This document shows positions 1 through 12,611 of a DNA stretch of 64,000 nucleotides, in pieces. The first letter of the stretch is position 1. Every line of letters starts with the position of its first letter. The notes beneath the pieces were generated by a model that saw only the letters and a list, made by a program, of their open reading frames with translations, made no database searches and was not told where the DNA came from. The translations under genes and the position numbers were made by a program. Source of the DNA: Eulemur rufifrons (lineage: Eukaryota; Chordata; Mammalia; Primates; Lemuridae); assembly GCF_041146395.1 (NCBI RefSeq), contig NC_090986.1:48582001-48646000 (forward strand), given 5' to 3'.

Positions 1-474
1 ACTACCAAAATATAATCTATTTTTATTTGACTTTCCTTAAAATTCCATATTTTGTAGCATATTCTAGTGGTATTTTTCCCCACTGGTATAATAATTTTAG
101 TAAAGCTCTTCTCATAGTGTTATTTTTTGAGAAATAGAGCATAAAAGGAAAAGATAGGTGAATAATAGAGCGTTAAATTTTATTAGTAGGCAGATGAACA
201 ATAAAAAACACAAACTGTCCTGTTTTTACTATTTTTGGAAGAAAATGTAACTTTAATGTGTAAATAATGATGATCTTATCAAGGGTCCTCGATTTTTAAA
301 AGCAATCCAAATACTTAAGGATATGCAAGAAATAAGGCAAATAAGTAAGCCAATAAGTGAGGTAGAAGCTCCTTGTTAATAGTGAATGCCAATATATTTG
401 AGAGAGCAGTCTCTAAAAGTTAGATTGGCTAACTGAGAAATTTGGCTGCATTATTCAAGTCAGTTTAGTTCTCC
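1..474. other. unassigned AT-rich sequence
   Basis: No coding frame, repeat family or RNA gene is recognisable here. Confidence 0.5.
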
Positions 475-560
475 AAACATTTATTTAGCACATACTGTAC
501 TCCAAGAATTGTGCTAGAAATCAGGCATCAACATGAATAGTGCTTTATTTGGGGTGTTTA
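475..560 (-). repeat. possible L2 3-prime terminal fragment
   Basis: The order 'catttatttagcacatactgt', 'aattgtgctagaaatcaggcat' and 'acatgaatag' follows the reverse complement of the L2 LINE 3-prime end (the 'tttattgagcacctactatg...gtgctaggc' signature) with heavy divergence. It could be the tip of the L2 that is clearer at 1600-2165, but the DNA between them does not match well. Confidence 0.45.
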
Positions 561-1599
561 GTATATGGAGAAAAAAAACTTTTTCAAGCTATAACACTTT
601 AAGCGTTGCAAGATTATTTGGAGGTAATTTGGGGATTAATGAAGCAGCAATTCCACCAAAGCCCTGGAACATCTGGGCCTCACAGAGATAAGAGTACATT
701 TTCAAAACTGTGAGAGACATAATGAATCAGTGTACCTCTAGTGACTTCAGCAGCGTGCATTCTTGGATCTTTTTACTCTACTGTTTTATGTTAAACAGAC
801 CCCTTTTATTACCCTCTATGTTTGCATGCTTCTTTAACCATCTAACTGCATTTTTCTTGTACATTTTGTTAAGACTCTTTTTATCCTCAGCTCTGCTTCC
901 TACTTATTACACCTCTGACTCTATTTCCTGAATTCTCACAGTACATCTTTTCACCTTCAGATCACTTGTAGGATCTTTCCATGTTTCCTTTTTCAAAATT
1001 TAAGATAGATAATCCAACACCCTCCCATGTGGCCATGTTTATTCCAACTTCTCTCTCACGCTCTGTCTTTCTCTCTTACTTTTGTTAGGAAAACTTGTGA
1101 GACATTTTGAAATTTTCAAAAAAGAAAAATATTAGCAGGTGTCCTATCTAGCTCCCTCATATGGAATATTTCTGCCTTTCATTATGTTGAGCTAGTTTAC
1201 AATTCTGGAACTGTAGTAAAGTAATAATAATGGAAATTATCCTTATCCTTAGAGATGCAAATTAATTGTCCCAGGAAAATAAAATTGATTATTGCCTTGT
1301 GGATAGTTCTGTCCCAGATCTATTTGTAAATTCATTTCAGAATTCTTCTTTCTTTAGACATGGCTTTGCTCTTTTGAGTATCTTTTGAACCAGTTGTAAC
1401 ATTTACTTGTCCCCTCATTAATTAATGATATACATGAATTATTTGATACATGTTCAGTTTATACTTTTATGAGAGTTATGGTTGTTTTCCCTTTTAAAAT
1501 TTATCCTTTAACGCTTTTTAAAAAATATATATATTCTATCACAGGCCCTTGTGTAGCTGTTGGAAAGTTATCTATCACAGTCCACATAGTGGTGCTGGG
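561..1599. other. unassigned AT-rich sequence
   Basis: No repeat or gene recognised. A pyrimidine-rich patch (about 1040-1085) is low complexity. The small frame at 710-931 has no family resemblance. Confidence 0.45.
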
Positions 1600-2165
1600 A
1601 GGTAACTGTGGGGAAAGAGGGTGTTGGTAACAAGATGATGTAAGACCTTGTAGAAATTTTTGAAACTCTGACATTCACTTTGTGTGAGAAGGGAACTGAT
1701 TGACACTTTAAAAGAATCATTCTGACTGTGGTTTTGATATACAACAGGGGACCTAGGGTAGAAACAGGGAAATCAATGAAAAGGCTGTTATATTAATAGT
1801 AATACAGAAGAGAGATGATAATATCTTGGGCCATCAACCAAGCAGGTAATTGTAAAATAGTGTAATTAAATAAGATTCTTGATATCTTTTGAAAGTTGAG
1901 CCAACAAAATATGCTATTGAATTAGATGCAAATTATGTGAGAATGAGAGAAATCAATAATTCTATCAAGATATTGGACCTAAGAAATTGAAATGGTAGAA
2001 CAGTTAGGGAATGTGTGTCAGAAAGTGAAATTTGGGGACATGTTAAGTTTAAGGAACCTATTAAATTTCTGAGTGTGGGTGTGGTAGAAGAAGCTAGGCA
2101 TCCAGGAGAGAATTCAGGGCTAGAAATGTAATATCAGGAATCATTAGCATTCTATGGTATTTAAA
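1600..2165 (-). repeat. L2 LINE fragment, ORF2 end and 3-prime region, antisense
   Basis: Several blocks follow the reverse complement of the L2 3-prime third in the right order: 'aagaatcattctgactgtgg' (1710), 'aaaggctgttatatt', 'gagagatgataat' and 'tcttgggccatc' (1780-1835), 'ggggacatgttaagtttaag' (2034), 'catccaggagagaattcagg' and 'catctatggtatttaaatg'-like sequence near 2150. The copy is old, broken and non-functional. Confidence 0.72.
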
Positions 2166-4374
2166 TGCTAAGCATTTATTGAAATTTACAAAGACTACCC
2201 AAATAAGAACAAAGAGAGGCTATTGAGAGCTTACTGTATCAAGGGAGTCAGCCTCCATTACTTGTGCTTGGCAGACTTCAAAGCAGGTAGGGGAAGAAGA
2301 AAACTTTACAATAGGGAACAAAATAGAATGCCTTTACGTGTGCTCTGATTGGAGGTTATTGGTGCAAAGAAGCTGGAGATAGGTTACATAGAAGAGGGGT
2401 CTCTTATGTGATTGGTTTCAGAAGGTTATTTGGCTTTTCTCTGTTTGATCTAGAGCTGGAAGGTGAAGGGGAAAAATGAGATGAGGAAGCCAAAATAAAA
2501 AGCATTTGTTGACAAAGTCCTAACCTTTATAAAACAATTACTGCAGATATTGCAGTTTGGTTTCCTGGGCAACTTTGGGGGTCAGAGTTGTATTGTCATA
2601 TACGGTCCCTTTACATCTTCCATCGCTCACAATAGATATGATGGTCAAGGGAGTAAATGTAGGTAGAAAATATAAGGTGGAAATTTAAAGGTTTACACCT
2701 GTATCAATGTGTACAGAATTATTTGTTACTATATTGGATGAAACCAGGGAATGTTTCTCATGACTGCTGAGTGGCAATTTCAAGCTGCGTGCTTTTGTAT
2801 TTTCCATGATGCTCCTGATCCAAATTTAACTTGTCTTCGTAAGTACACAACTCACTTAAATATTGTTTTTGGCTCGTTGAAATAACACCTGAAGTAAACA
2901 ACAATCAAATGAATGGTGTGTAGATCCCGAGTATTAGATTGTTATGTGGCGACACCTAAGCTAGCGGTCAAGGTCATTTGGAAAGAATCAAAAGGTTTTC
3001 TAAAAAGGAAAAAAAAAAAAATTCTGGGCACAGTCAACTTCATAATTGATTAATTTTGTCCTTATTGTAATTTTGCCCATTTTTGTCTTTCATCTCTTTT
3101 CTTCTTGCATTGCAATCTGTTGTCACATTTTTCTTTTCTAAATTTTGTGGCCTTCTTTTAAAGAATAACTTCCAATTAAGGAAAGCCATGTACTTTACAT
3201 TTTAAAGGACTCTCTTTGGGATGAGGATCACTACAAGCCCGCTGGCACAATGCAACTCTTAACAACTGTCCAACTGTTGTGTGGCTTTTTACCATCGATA
3301 CTTGGCTCTATGCTATCCAGGGCTGCAGCTTTTCATTAGAATTCTGGGCATGTTGCATCATGTTGGCAACCCTCTCCTTCCCTTTATTACTATGCCCTTC
3401 CTTTTACCCCTTCTCTTTTGCTTCTTTTTGGATCTTTTGTTACTCAGCTTCTTTTACCCTCTTTGACTTGCCTCCTTGTCCTCTTTGTCTTCTTCTGTTA
3501 TGATTTATGGTTTTGCCCTGCTCTTTCCTTCTACAGGCTACGTGTTTCCAAGAGAACTCCTTACCTTAAACCACAGTCAATAGAATGCCAAGCTACCAGA
3601 CTTGTATTTGCAATTAAATATTTAAATACAGCTCTGAAATAACTCTCAGTAGTTATATTAAATGCATATAGGTCGTTTAGTGTAACTTTCTTATCCCACT
3701 TCTCTGATTTTGTAAAACCTAACGCTATGCCCTTTTGAATGCTCAATTCAGAAATTTTATATAAGAAATGATTGTGCATTTCTTCATGGATGTGTCCTTT
3801 TCCATAAGATGTTATAGATGGAGGCTTCTCCTTCCAGAGATCTGGAAGAGGCTTGTTAGCACTTCTTTTTTTTTTCTTGGATAAGAGGTAGAAAAAGGAG
3901 AGAGGCGATATGAAGGAAACGCCATATAATATAGGGCAAAGGCATTAGGCACACCTATTAATAAAACACCTAGAATATTAGTTATTAATAGAATCTATTT
4001 GATTGTATATAATAGGAAACAATGCCAACATACTTAATCCAGAAAAATTATAGGGAGATTCATTATGAGAATGTATAGGTATGCCCTGCAACATGGGAGC
4101 AAAAATTAGAAAGTTTCCTAAGTGAGAAATAGGAGTCTTTCATTGTTTTTCATCATGTGTTTTACTCTTTTCTGCTTGCATTTTTGCACAAGGAAGAAAA
4201 TGGCTACCCCACTGATCACACATTCAAAAGATCAACAGACACTGAGACAAAAATCTCTTTCGCAGTAGATTTTCAGGGGAAAGGAGCTCTGCTTGGCCTA
4301 CTTAATCCAATCAAGTTCAATTAATAATTATAGGGTAAGGAGTGGTGTTGTACAGTTAATGTCAGACTTCCAGT
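2166..4374. other. unassigned sequence with an A-run and a pyrimidine-rich tract
   Basis: An A-run lies at about 3009-3021 without a recognisable retrocopy before it. The stretch 3345-3540 is rich in C and T, which produces several overlapping short frames that look spurious. No repeat family is assigned. Confidence 0.45.
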
Positions 4375-4535
4375 GAAGTCCATCTCTCTTACACTTTGTA
4401 ATTGTTTAATTTGAAAAATATTCTCAATCTCTTTGGGATTTAGTTTTATTTTTCATTTCTAAAATGGGGACATAGTACTTTCCTCATTAAATGAGATGAC
4501 CAATAAGTGCTAACTATTGTTATTGCCAAAAATAA
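4375..4535 (+). repeat. MIR SINE fragment, sense
   Basis: The sequence follows the second half of MIR: 'tcatttctaaaatggggaca' (the 'tcatctgtaaaatgggga' core), then 'ctcattaaatgagatga', then 'aataagtgctaactattgtt' (the 'aataaatgttagctatt' end). Divergence is typical of this ancient tRNA-derived SINE. Confidence 0.75.
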
Positions 4536-6828
4536 AACATTAAATGCAAACATATTCTAACCATTTAATTATTGAGGAGCACATTCTAATTTGGTATACT
4601 CACGTGTTTGATACACAGTCTCATTTTAAAGAAAATAAACACTAAAAAGGCAAGCAGCACTTACCCCTTAATATTATGAGGCCATTCACACACAGTTGAC
4701 AGTACTGGCAAGTGTCCATGATTATCTAGGTCACCCTAAGTACTGCAGAAAGTAGGGAGGCTATTAAGTCTTCCTTAGAGCAAGTATATTTGGATAATGG
4801 TGGAAGATAAATGACACCCAAGAGGATGAAGCAGACTAGGATGTCCCTTTGGGGTTTGTGTTCATAAATTTATTCCTGCAGAAAATGATTAGAAACCACC
4901 GTGCGGTTATAAATTGGAGACTTGTGTCATTGGAGGTTCGGGGAGATATGAGGTATTTCTAGTACTTGAGGCAGAATGAGAGCAGCACGGCAACAGGAGA
5001 CTGTGGCGGGGCATACGGAAAGATACAGTCTTCAATATTTTTAGAAATTTATTGGATACTTACTGACTAGGGATGAATGATATTGGCTATGAAAAACCCA
5101 GCCGTGGCATGACAATTCCTGATTTCAGAGCCAAAGTACCTGCTAATACTTCAAGAGAGCATTGTCAGATGAAATCCAGTGTGACTATGTTAAAAATACA
5201 AATTGCTCTCTAATTTCCAGTGTTTTTGTCTGAATCAGGGTATGGTTGTGGGGGAACATGAGTTCTGTCATATCATAACAAGAAAAAACCACTACAATAT
5301 CCAAGATCTAGTGTAAATATACTCAGAGAATTTTTATAATTTAGATTAGCATCTCCCAAAGCATATTGCACATTGGATGTTAATATGTGATGTAGAACAC
5401 ACTAGACTAAACAAAGATAAATAGATATCTTTACTGCAGGATTTCACAGAGACTTTAAAATGCCAGTGTGCATTATGAAGTCCAAGCTGGGAATATGTCA
5501 TATGCTGAATTTCCGGGATATATTTGATGTCAGTGCCCTTTTCCACAGGCTACCTTGTGAGACTTGGTATTCAGAAGTCCCCACTTCAGGAAACATGACT
5601 TCATTACATTATTTTTCCATATCACGTTATAATTATTCCCAGATTAGCCAAATGTCATCAACACAGCTGTACAACAGCAGGCTAGTTTTACACATACTTC
5701 ATTAAAGTACATGAAACTCCTGTGTAAAAATAATTTTTGTACTAACTTAACACTAATGGTTACAAACCCATAACATTTGGGACTTTTGCATGAATTAACT
5801 TTTTATGTGTATGACAATGATTCTAATATTGTGATAAAATCAATTCAGTGTAGGTCCACAGACACTGTGGACTAATTTATCACTATTTATCTCATTCCAC
5901 CTTATAATTTTTTCCCTGCATATATCCACAATTCCACTTGGACTTTTGGATCCAGAATATGCAATTATCAAGTTCCTATTATATTCTTTAATTATCTTCA
6001 TTATCATAATTTTCTCTCTTGTGCTTTATTGTACATCAGAATTTATTGCGATCTATTTTTACTCAGTGTCTTTGGTTTGTTGTTATTGTTTATGATTGGC
6101 ATCTGAATATTAAAAATTATTCCACAGAATATATGTAATATTTTAGTCCCCTAAACTTTTAATTTTGTAGCAAAAATTTGTGTGGTATATATGACATTTA
6201 ATTAGGATTCTAGTGGTTCTCAGAAGAAAAAGATGTGTTTTCAATTTTTAAAAAAGTCCTGGTGCTGTATATCTAAATTAAAGTTTTTACTCTTTATTTT
6301 CATATTATCTAATGCAAATGTTTTCAAATGAAATCTAGGAAATGGTCCTAAATTAAAAGTGTTTAAGAACATTTAACATTTAATATTGATCCTTCTCAGT
6401 CATATTTAGTTCTCCTAAGAGCTGAGACGTGGTGGGTGGGGGATGAGAAATTATCTTGAAAGTTGTAGTAGTGGGAGGAGAGATATTCAACTGTAACTTA
6501 AGGTCCACAGATACTTCCTTATTCTTTGGAACTTCCATGCTCGATTTTGCTTAAACCATTGATATTTTCATCAATCCTTGTCCCTCTATTTGTTAATTAT
6601 ATTCCTGGTTGAACAACTTCAAATACTTACAAAATCACCTGGAATCATTTTCAATTATTATGTTAATTACATTCTGATGCTGAACATCTTCATGATAGTT
6701 GTCTAGAGAAACATCTAGATTCTCCTTCAAATTATCTATTTGAACAAAATTGATACCAATGTTTAGCTGTCTCCTTCAGTACTATCATCACCTTGTGTTG
6801 AGCATTTATCATGTTTCTTGTTTATATC
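4536..6828. other. unassigned AT-rich sequence
   Basis: No gene, LTR or SINE recognised with confidence. Frames at 5346-5546 (minus) and 5460-5705 (plus) overlap each other on opposite strands and resemble nothing known. Confidence 0.45.
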
Positions 6829-7185
6829 TGTCTTAGTCTATTCAGGCTACTTTAACAAAATATTTTAGACTGGGTAACTTGTAAACAACAGAAATTTCTT
6901 TCTTATAGTTCTGAAGGCTTGGAAGTCCAAGATCAAGGCACCAGCAGATTTAGTGTGTATTAAGGGCTTGCCCTCTGCTTCATAGATGGCATTTTACTAC
7001 TGAGTCCTCACATGGTAGAGGGACCAGGGAGTTTCTTTAATCTATTTTATAAGGGCACTAATCCAATTCATGAGGGCTTTGCCCTCACGACTTAATGACT
7101 TCCCCCAAATCCCCACCTCTTAATACCACCAAAGTAGAGATTAGGTCTTGACATAAATTTTGGAGGGACACATTCAGACCATAGC
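6829..7185 (-). repeat. MaLR solo LTR (MLT1A-like), antisense
   Basis: The segment opens with 'tgtcttagtctattcaggct' and closes with 'cattcagaccatagca', the two ends of an MLT1-type ERVL-MaLR LTR read in reverse. Internal landmarks are in order: 'agactgggtaactt', 'aacaacagaaatttctttct', 'ggaagtccaagatcaaggca', 'tcctcacatggtaga', 'tataagggcactaatcc' and 'ccccacctcttaatacca'. The flanks 'atatc' (6824-6828) and 'atatt' (7186-7190) fit a decayed 5-bp target duplication. No internal provirus follows, so this is a solo LTR. Confidence 0.85.
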
Positions 7186-7202
7186 AATATTTAATCCATA
7201 AT

Positions 7203-7352
7203 ATTAGTATTTGAAGAAAATGAGGAGACTCACTTACAGGGATATTAATGTCCTGTGAAAGGCCATCTAGCTAGAGAGTAGCAGAGCTGGGATCAAAGCC
7301 CAAGTTTAGCTATTTCTAGCACCAAACTGCAATCTATTAAACCACTCTTCCT
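7203..7352 (-). repeat. MIR SINE, antisense
   Basis: The order 'aaaatgaggagactcac', 'ggccatctagctagagagta' and 'gcagagctgggatcaaagcc' is the reverse complement of the MIR core ('gatgaggaaactgag...cacacagctagtaagtggcagagctgggattcgaac'). It abuts the LTR just upstream. Confidence 0.82.
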
Positions 7353-7865
7353 TCTACTACACTTTCAGAATTTATTATTAAAATATACATTATATAATGA
7401 GTTCCTGTGTGAAGATAAAAAATACATTAGGCCATATTAACTAAGTTTGGTAAATTTGGATAAAAACAAAATTCACAGATGGGAAATAGTTCAACAGCCT
7501 TTTTTATTACCCACTCAAGGGCTTGGAGTTTTTCTTCATTAATAGCTATGCTGGTACCTGGAAGAGTCCTGTATATTTGGTTCCAGGGCCCCTGCTCCAT
7601 GCTTCGAGGCTTTGAGAACATAAAAATAAGGAAATATTAAAACTTTTTTGTTATAGGTCAGGCTTAAATTCAGACCTTCTACCACCATAGGACATGCTTA
7701 AACATGATGTTTATTTTGGGGACCAACATTTATTTTGGTGCTTTTATTTCACTGTAAAATTAGAAGCATCAAAACCACTTGTGGTTTTCCCATCAGTAAT
7801 TGCTTATAATTCACCTGGCAACTTAATCATAAGCTTTCTAGAAATTATCCCCTGGCAATGACTTT

Positions 7866-7871
<6 letters not shown>

Positions 7872-7896
<25 letters not shown>
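7872..7896. repeat. poly(T) run, 25 bp
   Basis: An uninterrupted T-run flanked on both sides by 'tgcctttt' (7869-7876 and 7896-7903). This may be a bare poly(A) insertion on the minus strand or simple slippage expansion. Confidence 0.8.
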
Positions 7897-8012
7897 GCCT
7901 TTTAGCACTTAACACTTTTGAGGCAGGTGATATTAGGGGAAAAAAAGTTTACTATATTTTAATTCTATTATTCATAGTTTGGAGATATAAACATAAACAT
8001 GAAGTCATTTTT

Positions 8013-8165
8013 CTAGCAGCATAGTATAATGGACTATGGAATCAAAGTCGACTACATCTGGAGCCCTGTGTTTAAATTCCCCGTTAGCGGGCTGGTATAA
8101 CATGAGTGTTTTAAAATTGTGTAACCCCTCTGAATCCCAAATTGTATAATAATAAAACTTTTACA
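8013..8165 (+). repeat. MIR SINE, sense
   Basis: The order 'agcagcatagtataatggac', 'tctggagccctgtgtttaaa', 'ttgtgtaacccctctgaat' and 'ataataataaaa' follows the MIR consensus from its tRNA-like head to the 'gggataataata' region. This copy has lost much of the A/B-box identity. Confidence 0.75.
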
Positions 8166-8664
8166 CAGCAGAATATTATGAAGTATAAATAGCACAACAT
8201 ATATGGAAGAACTTTATAAAATGTCACAGATACATAGCATCTTCCCTTTCAATTTGACTAGGTCTTAGGATAAATTAACTAAATATGAATTCTAGCCCTT
8301 CATGATTACCTTTTAATTTTGCTAAGTATTTACTCATCTATAAAATGTGATTAAAATATTTATTTACGGAGTATTTTGACCCTGAGCATTTTTTAAATAA
8401 GCACAGTGGTGAAAAGACAATCATTTTTCTTTCTTCCCAACACTTTACTATCATCCAAATCTAATCAATGTGTCTTGTTTCAACTGTTTTTTTTCCTCAA
8501 TGTGAAAGACAACCTGTAGTTATTAAAGTAGTTAAACTATGAAAAGATGACAGTATGTGTTAAAATGATCCTGATTATTTTGACCATTGTTGAAAACAAC
8601 AAAATGATCTCTACCTTGTTCTGTTTGAGAAGTACGAATCTGTGTAAATAAATAGATACTTAGT

Positions 8665-8971
8665 GGCTGGTCATGGTGCCTCACACCTATAATTCTAGCA
8701 CTTTGGGAGGCTGAAGAAAGGAGGATTAGTTGAGCCCAGGAGTTGGAGATAAGCTTGGGCAATAGTGAGACCTCTTCTCTACCAAGAAAAAAAAAAAAAA
8801 AAGTAGCTGGGCATGGTGGCACAAGCCCATAGTCCCAGCTACTACAAAGGTGGAGGCAGGAAGATCTCTTGAGACCACGAGTTGGAGCCTACAGTGAGCT
8901 TTGATCACACCACCACACTCTAGCCTGGACGACAGAGCAAGACCTTTTTTCACTAAATAAATAATAGATAG
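8665..8971 (+). repeat. AluJ-type SINE with target duplication
   Basis: This is a full dimeric Alu: the left arm starts 'ggctggtcatggtgcctcac', the middle A-run is at about 8787-8802, and the right arm starts 'gtagctgggcatggtggcac' and ends 'gcctggacgacagagcaaga'. The right-arm bases match AluJ rather than AluS/Y. An 11-bp direct repeat 'atagatactta' (8652-8662 and 8972-8982) is the target-site duplication. The A-rich tail has decayed into a short GATA repeat. Alu-derived minus-strand frames here are not genes. Confidence 0.93.
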
Positions 8972-8982
8972 ATAGATACTTA

Positions 8983-11292
8983 TAAATTAATCTGGACATC
9001 CCAATATGCACATAAGAGACATTTAGGAACTTCTATTTTGAGAATCAGATCTAGGAACATTCAGCATTGTTAATACATTGATATATATGCCTACTCAGAA
9101 AATATCACAATAAAGAATATTTAAGACATTTGAAATGAAAGATTGTGATCTGATTACAAAATTTTTCCTCCTTTCTTAAGGCAATGTTAAAAGTGGCCTG
9201 TCAAAATTAGGGCCGTTTAAAAAGCAGACGGTATATAAATTGAGATTGACAAAACTTAGCCAAAGTTGCAGTTATATGCCAGACATATCCTGCACTAAGG
9301 TTTGCAGCTCCATTTCATTTTAAATTTGCCATATGGTGTGAGTAACTGGGGAACACCTTGAGGAGTCCCCTAAGAAGTTAAAAAATAAAGAAAATTAGAT
9401 AATTTTATAAAAATTAAGCCCTAATAGAATATACACATAAAACTCACCATGACCTAATAAAATAGTTCCCAGGCTAGGGAATATAGTAGGCTAGGACTAC
9501 TATATTTAATCATAAAGCCAGGAACAGATTCAGGTTTTCTAGGGCCTGAAGTTTATATAATTTGGAAGAATTTCTTTCTGAAATAAATATGTTAGTTTTG
9601 AAAATCTCATAAAAATATATTACCATGTGGACACTTTGTTCTGGCTTCTCCCCAGGCCTTGGAAGAGACCTGTTCAAGTGAGGAGCTTAAGCTTCTTAGC
9701 TTAAGGGTAATTCTACCACTGAGTGCAGCTGATTGAATTCATGAGCATATCTGAAGGAAGGACATGTCAATAAGACAAAAGTGGATCAGCCAAGAAATTT
9801 TACAATCAGGAGACTCCCTGAGATAAACATTGACATTGGCCATCTGAACAATGCCAGGGAGAAGAATCACAGCTGATAGATTTGAGAATTCGAATTTTGT
9901 CAGCAAAACTGTCTACATTAAGAGACGAATCCATCTGGCCATTGTAGACTCTTACCAGGATCTGATCCTTTATTTAACAAGCCAACGCTGGATTAATTCT
10001 CACCCAATATCTCCCACTCCCCTACTCTCCCACTCCCATGCCCCCATCCTCTGCTTGCAGGAAGATGATGAACAGGCAAAATGAATCAACCCCTGTCTTA
10101 TCTACTGCACTTCTTATGGTAAATTAGTAAACAAGCCTACTGATTACATACATTAATTTGTCCAAACCTGAACATTGCTTAATTATCTCTCTGAAGGTAA
10201 TTGGTAGACAGCTCACATGTTGACTAAGTAACCCAGAATTTTTTCTTTCACCAAGCACACACAGCTATTTTACTATATCTCTCTTAATATTAGCAGAAAT
10301 CTTTCTAGTCTTCCACACAAAAACAAATACTTTCACAAATCAATTAAGAGATCATCATATGAAATTGAAAAAAAATTAGAAATCAGAGATATAAACGTAT
10401 TCTCCATGGTTTGCAGCCACCCTCTTGGTTGCCTGTGATAGTATCAAGCATGCTATTTATTAATCTTATTTTACACAATTTAGTATAGTTTTAGAGAAGT
10501 TTCTATAAGTATTTCAGATAGGAATAATCTACTGTCTCTATTTTGCTTTATGAAATGTTTTAAAAGTTCCAAATCCTACTTTATACTAGTGTATCTATGA
10601 AAGCAGAAACTGTTGAAATAAGGAGGAAGGCAAAATATGAATGCGAAATGGGGCTTTTGTTTAAGTTAAACCGCCTCTGAAATGCAGACACTAATGCACG
10701 TCAATATTGATCTATTGGTTTATATTATCTGTTTATTGTTGCATTTATTTGTCTGTGCATTATTTATTGACACCTTTATGCTCAGGGGAATCAGATAAAG
10801 ACTAGACTTTTTATTATAGGGAAGTAGACTGTTGTGGAAGCAGACAGCACATTATACACAAAGATGTGCACAGTGATGAATTATATATGTGTATCATCTG
10901 TTCTATAGCATCTTACAGTGCTATGTAAATTACAGAGTTAATTTACAGAGCTGAAACCCAATTATAAACTATATATGGCTCAAGCATACTATAAATACAA
11001 CATGTTGACTACTGAATTATTCATACTCTTATTTTCAAGTGAACAAATGTCTCATTATTGCATGTTCTTCTTATTAATCACCTCATTGTTAAGTCATATA
11101 TCTGTGAAACTCAAGTAAACCCATAATTAGCATTACCGAAACACCAAAAAAACCTGCAATTTTGAGAAGGAGATATTGATCATTTTGGTGAAGTAGTTTA
11201 ACAGTTAGGGTTAGAAAGAAAAATATATTATTCGTGGTAGAAATTATACATAGCAGGTGCTGTATAATAAAAAGTATTTTAGAATTTGGGCC
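8983..11292. other. unassigned sequence
   Basis: Nothing is assignable. The part 9640-10100 is less AT-rich and holds a C-rich pyrimidine stretch (about 10008-10050). A 77-codon frame at 9851-10084 is predicted there, with no recognisable domain and no paired splice sites that I can defend. Confidence 0.4.
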
Positions 11293-11317
11293 ATATATAT
11301 ATATATATATATATATA
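11293..11317. repeat. (AT)n microsatellite, 25 bp
   Basis: Pure alternating A and T. Confidence 0.95.
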
Positions 11318-11937
11318 AAGATTGAAGTTCAAGGGGTCTATGTCAGTCTAGACAAACAAAGATGCCAAGGGACTGATGATTTGGGGTTGAAGTTAGAAGT
11401 GTACTTGATATGACAGGAACAATCTATACACGCGTTTATTGTTCTCTGCTCAAAAGTACTAACTTTCTGTCTTTACATCTTGGTGATCCCATAAGACTAT
11501 CAATATTTTCTTATTCATGCTGTTTCCAACGGAGGCAGTATGATCACTGCTTTTAACAGACTGCGAGTCAATTCCTAATGTTTGACCTATTTTTGCTTGG
11601 CCATAACCCCTAAATTATCATACTGATTTTGGAGAGAGTTAGTAACAATGAGTTATGAGAATTAAAATGAGTTAAAATTTTTGAATATCTGCTATTTCCT
11701 TGGTTCTCAAGAAAACGTAATGCTATGTAAGTTTCAAGAAAATCTCACTTAGGCATGAAGTGAGTCTTTTGGTAGGTAACTCCTTATCTTTATCATCTAA
11801 CTCAAGCCATACGATATGTTAAAATCATACTTTTTTATAACATTCAGTGTGTATCCATTAATACAGTCTCAATTTAACTGATGGTGTAATTAAAAACAGA
11901 AGTGGGGTGAATTGAACACCTAGATAAGCCAAATTAA
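11318..11937. other. unassigned sequence
   Basis: No feature recognised. Confidence 0.4.
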
Positions 11938-11986
11938 ATAGATGATAGACAGACAGACATAAATAGATAGATATATAGATAAATAG
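11938..11986. repeat. imperfect (GATA)n/(GACA)n microsatellite
   Basis: Interrupted gata, gaca and aata tetranucleotide units. Confidence 0.9.
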
Positions 11987-12399
11987 TCATATGCCATTTA
12001 TGTACCACTAAGATGAGTAATTTCATAGCCTTACTGCATTGTTGGACTGTGAAGTTACTCTCCATGCCTATAAAATAAAAGTAATGTTTTCTTTAAAACA
12101 GTGTAGAAAAACAATATCTTTTTCCTTATGTGCAACATCTATACCTTAACATAAAGTTATAATTTCATTTATATTCTATAGCATTAGCACACTTAATTAG
12201 CCATTGCCTAGGATCCTGAGATAACCTTCAAAAGTCTGTTAATTTTACTACATTTAGAATAAATTGTAGGATGAGGAAGTAATAAACTAATTGATCATGC
12301 ATAAGAAATAAGAAGGGTTCAAATTATTAGTTACAAAAAGAATATATAGCAGGGCTGACTCTATATGTCCTGGTATTATAAAGAGATGTAGTGGGATAT

Positions 12400-12611
12400 G
12401 AGGGCTTCTACAAGCTGCATGGGTTGCTTACCTCACATAGATTTAATAGATTTAAAGGTCTTCATCCTCATTGTCTTCATGTTGACTAGGCTGAGAAGGA
12501 AAAGGAAGAAGAGGGGTCAGTCTTGCTGTCTCAGGGGTGGCAGTGGCATAACAAAATCTATGGATAAGTGGACTCATACAGTTCAAACCCATGTTGTTCA
12601 AGAGTCAACTG
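12400..12611. mobile_element. Tigger/MER2-type DNA transposon end fragment
   Basis: The right end 'gttgttcaagagtcaactg' followed by TA is the terminal inverted repeat of TcMar-Tigger elements (in reverse, 'cagttgactcttgaacaac'), next to 'aagtggactcatacagttca'. The inner part ('ttgtcttcatgttgactagg', 'gtcagtcttgctgtctcagg', 'ggtggcagtgg') also matches this family as I remember it. The opposite terminal repeat is absent, so this is a one-ended relic. The predicted 80-codon plus-strand frame at 12398-12640 is a by-product. Confidence 0.8.

Noticed and set aside
9851..10084. 77-codon frame in a less AT-rich region
   Set aside because: No recognisable domain, start context or flanking splice signals; kept only as an unassigned region.
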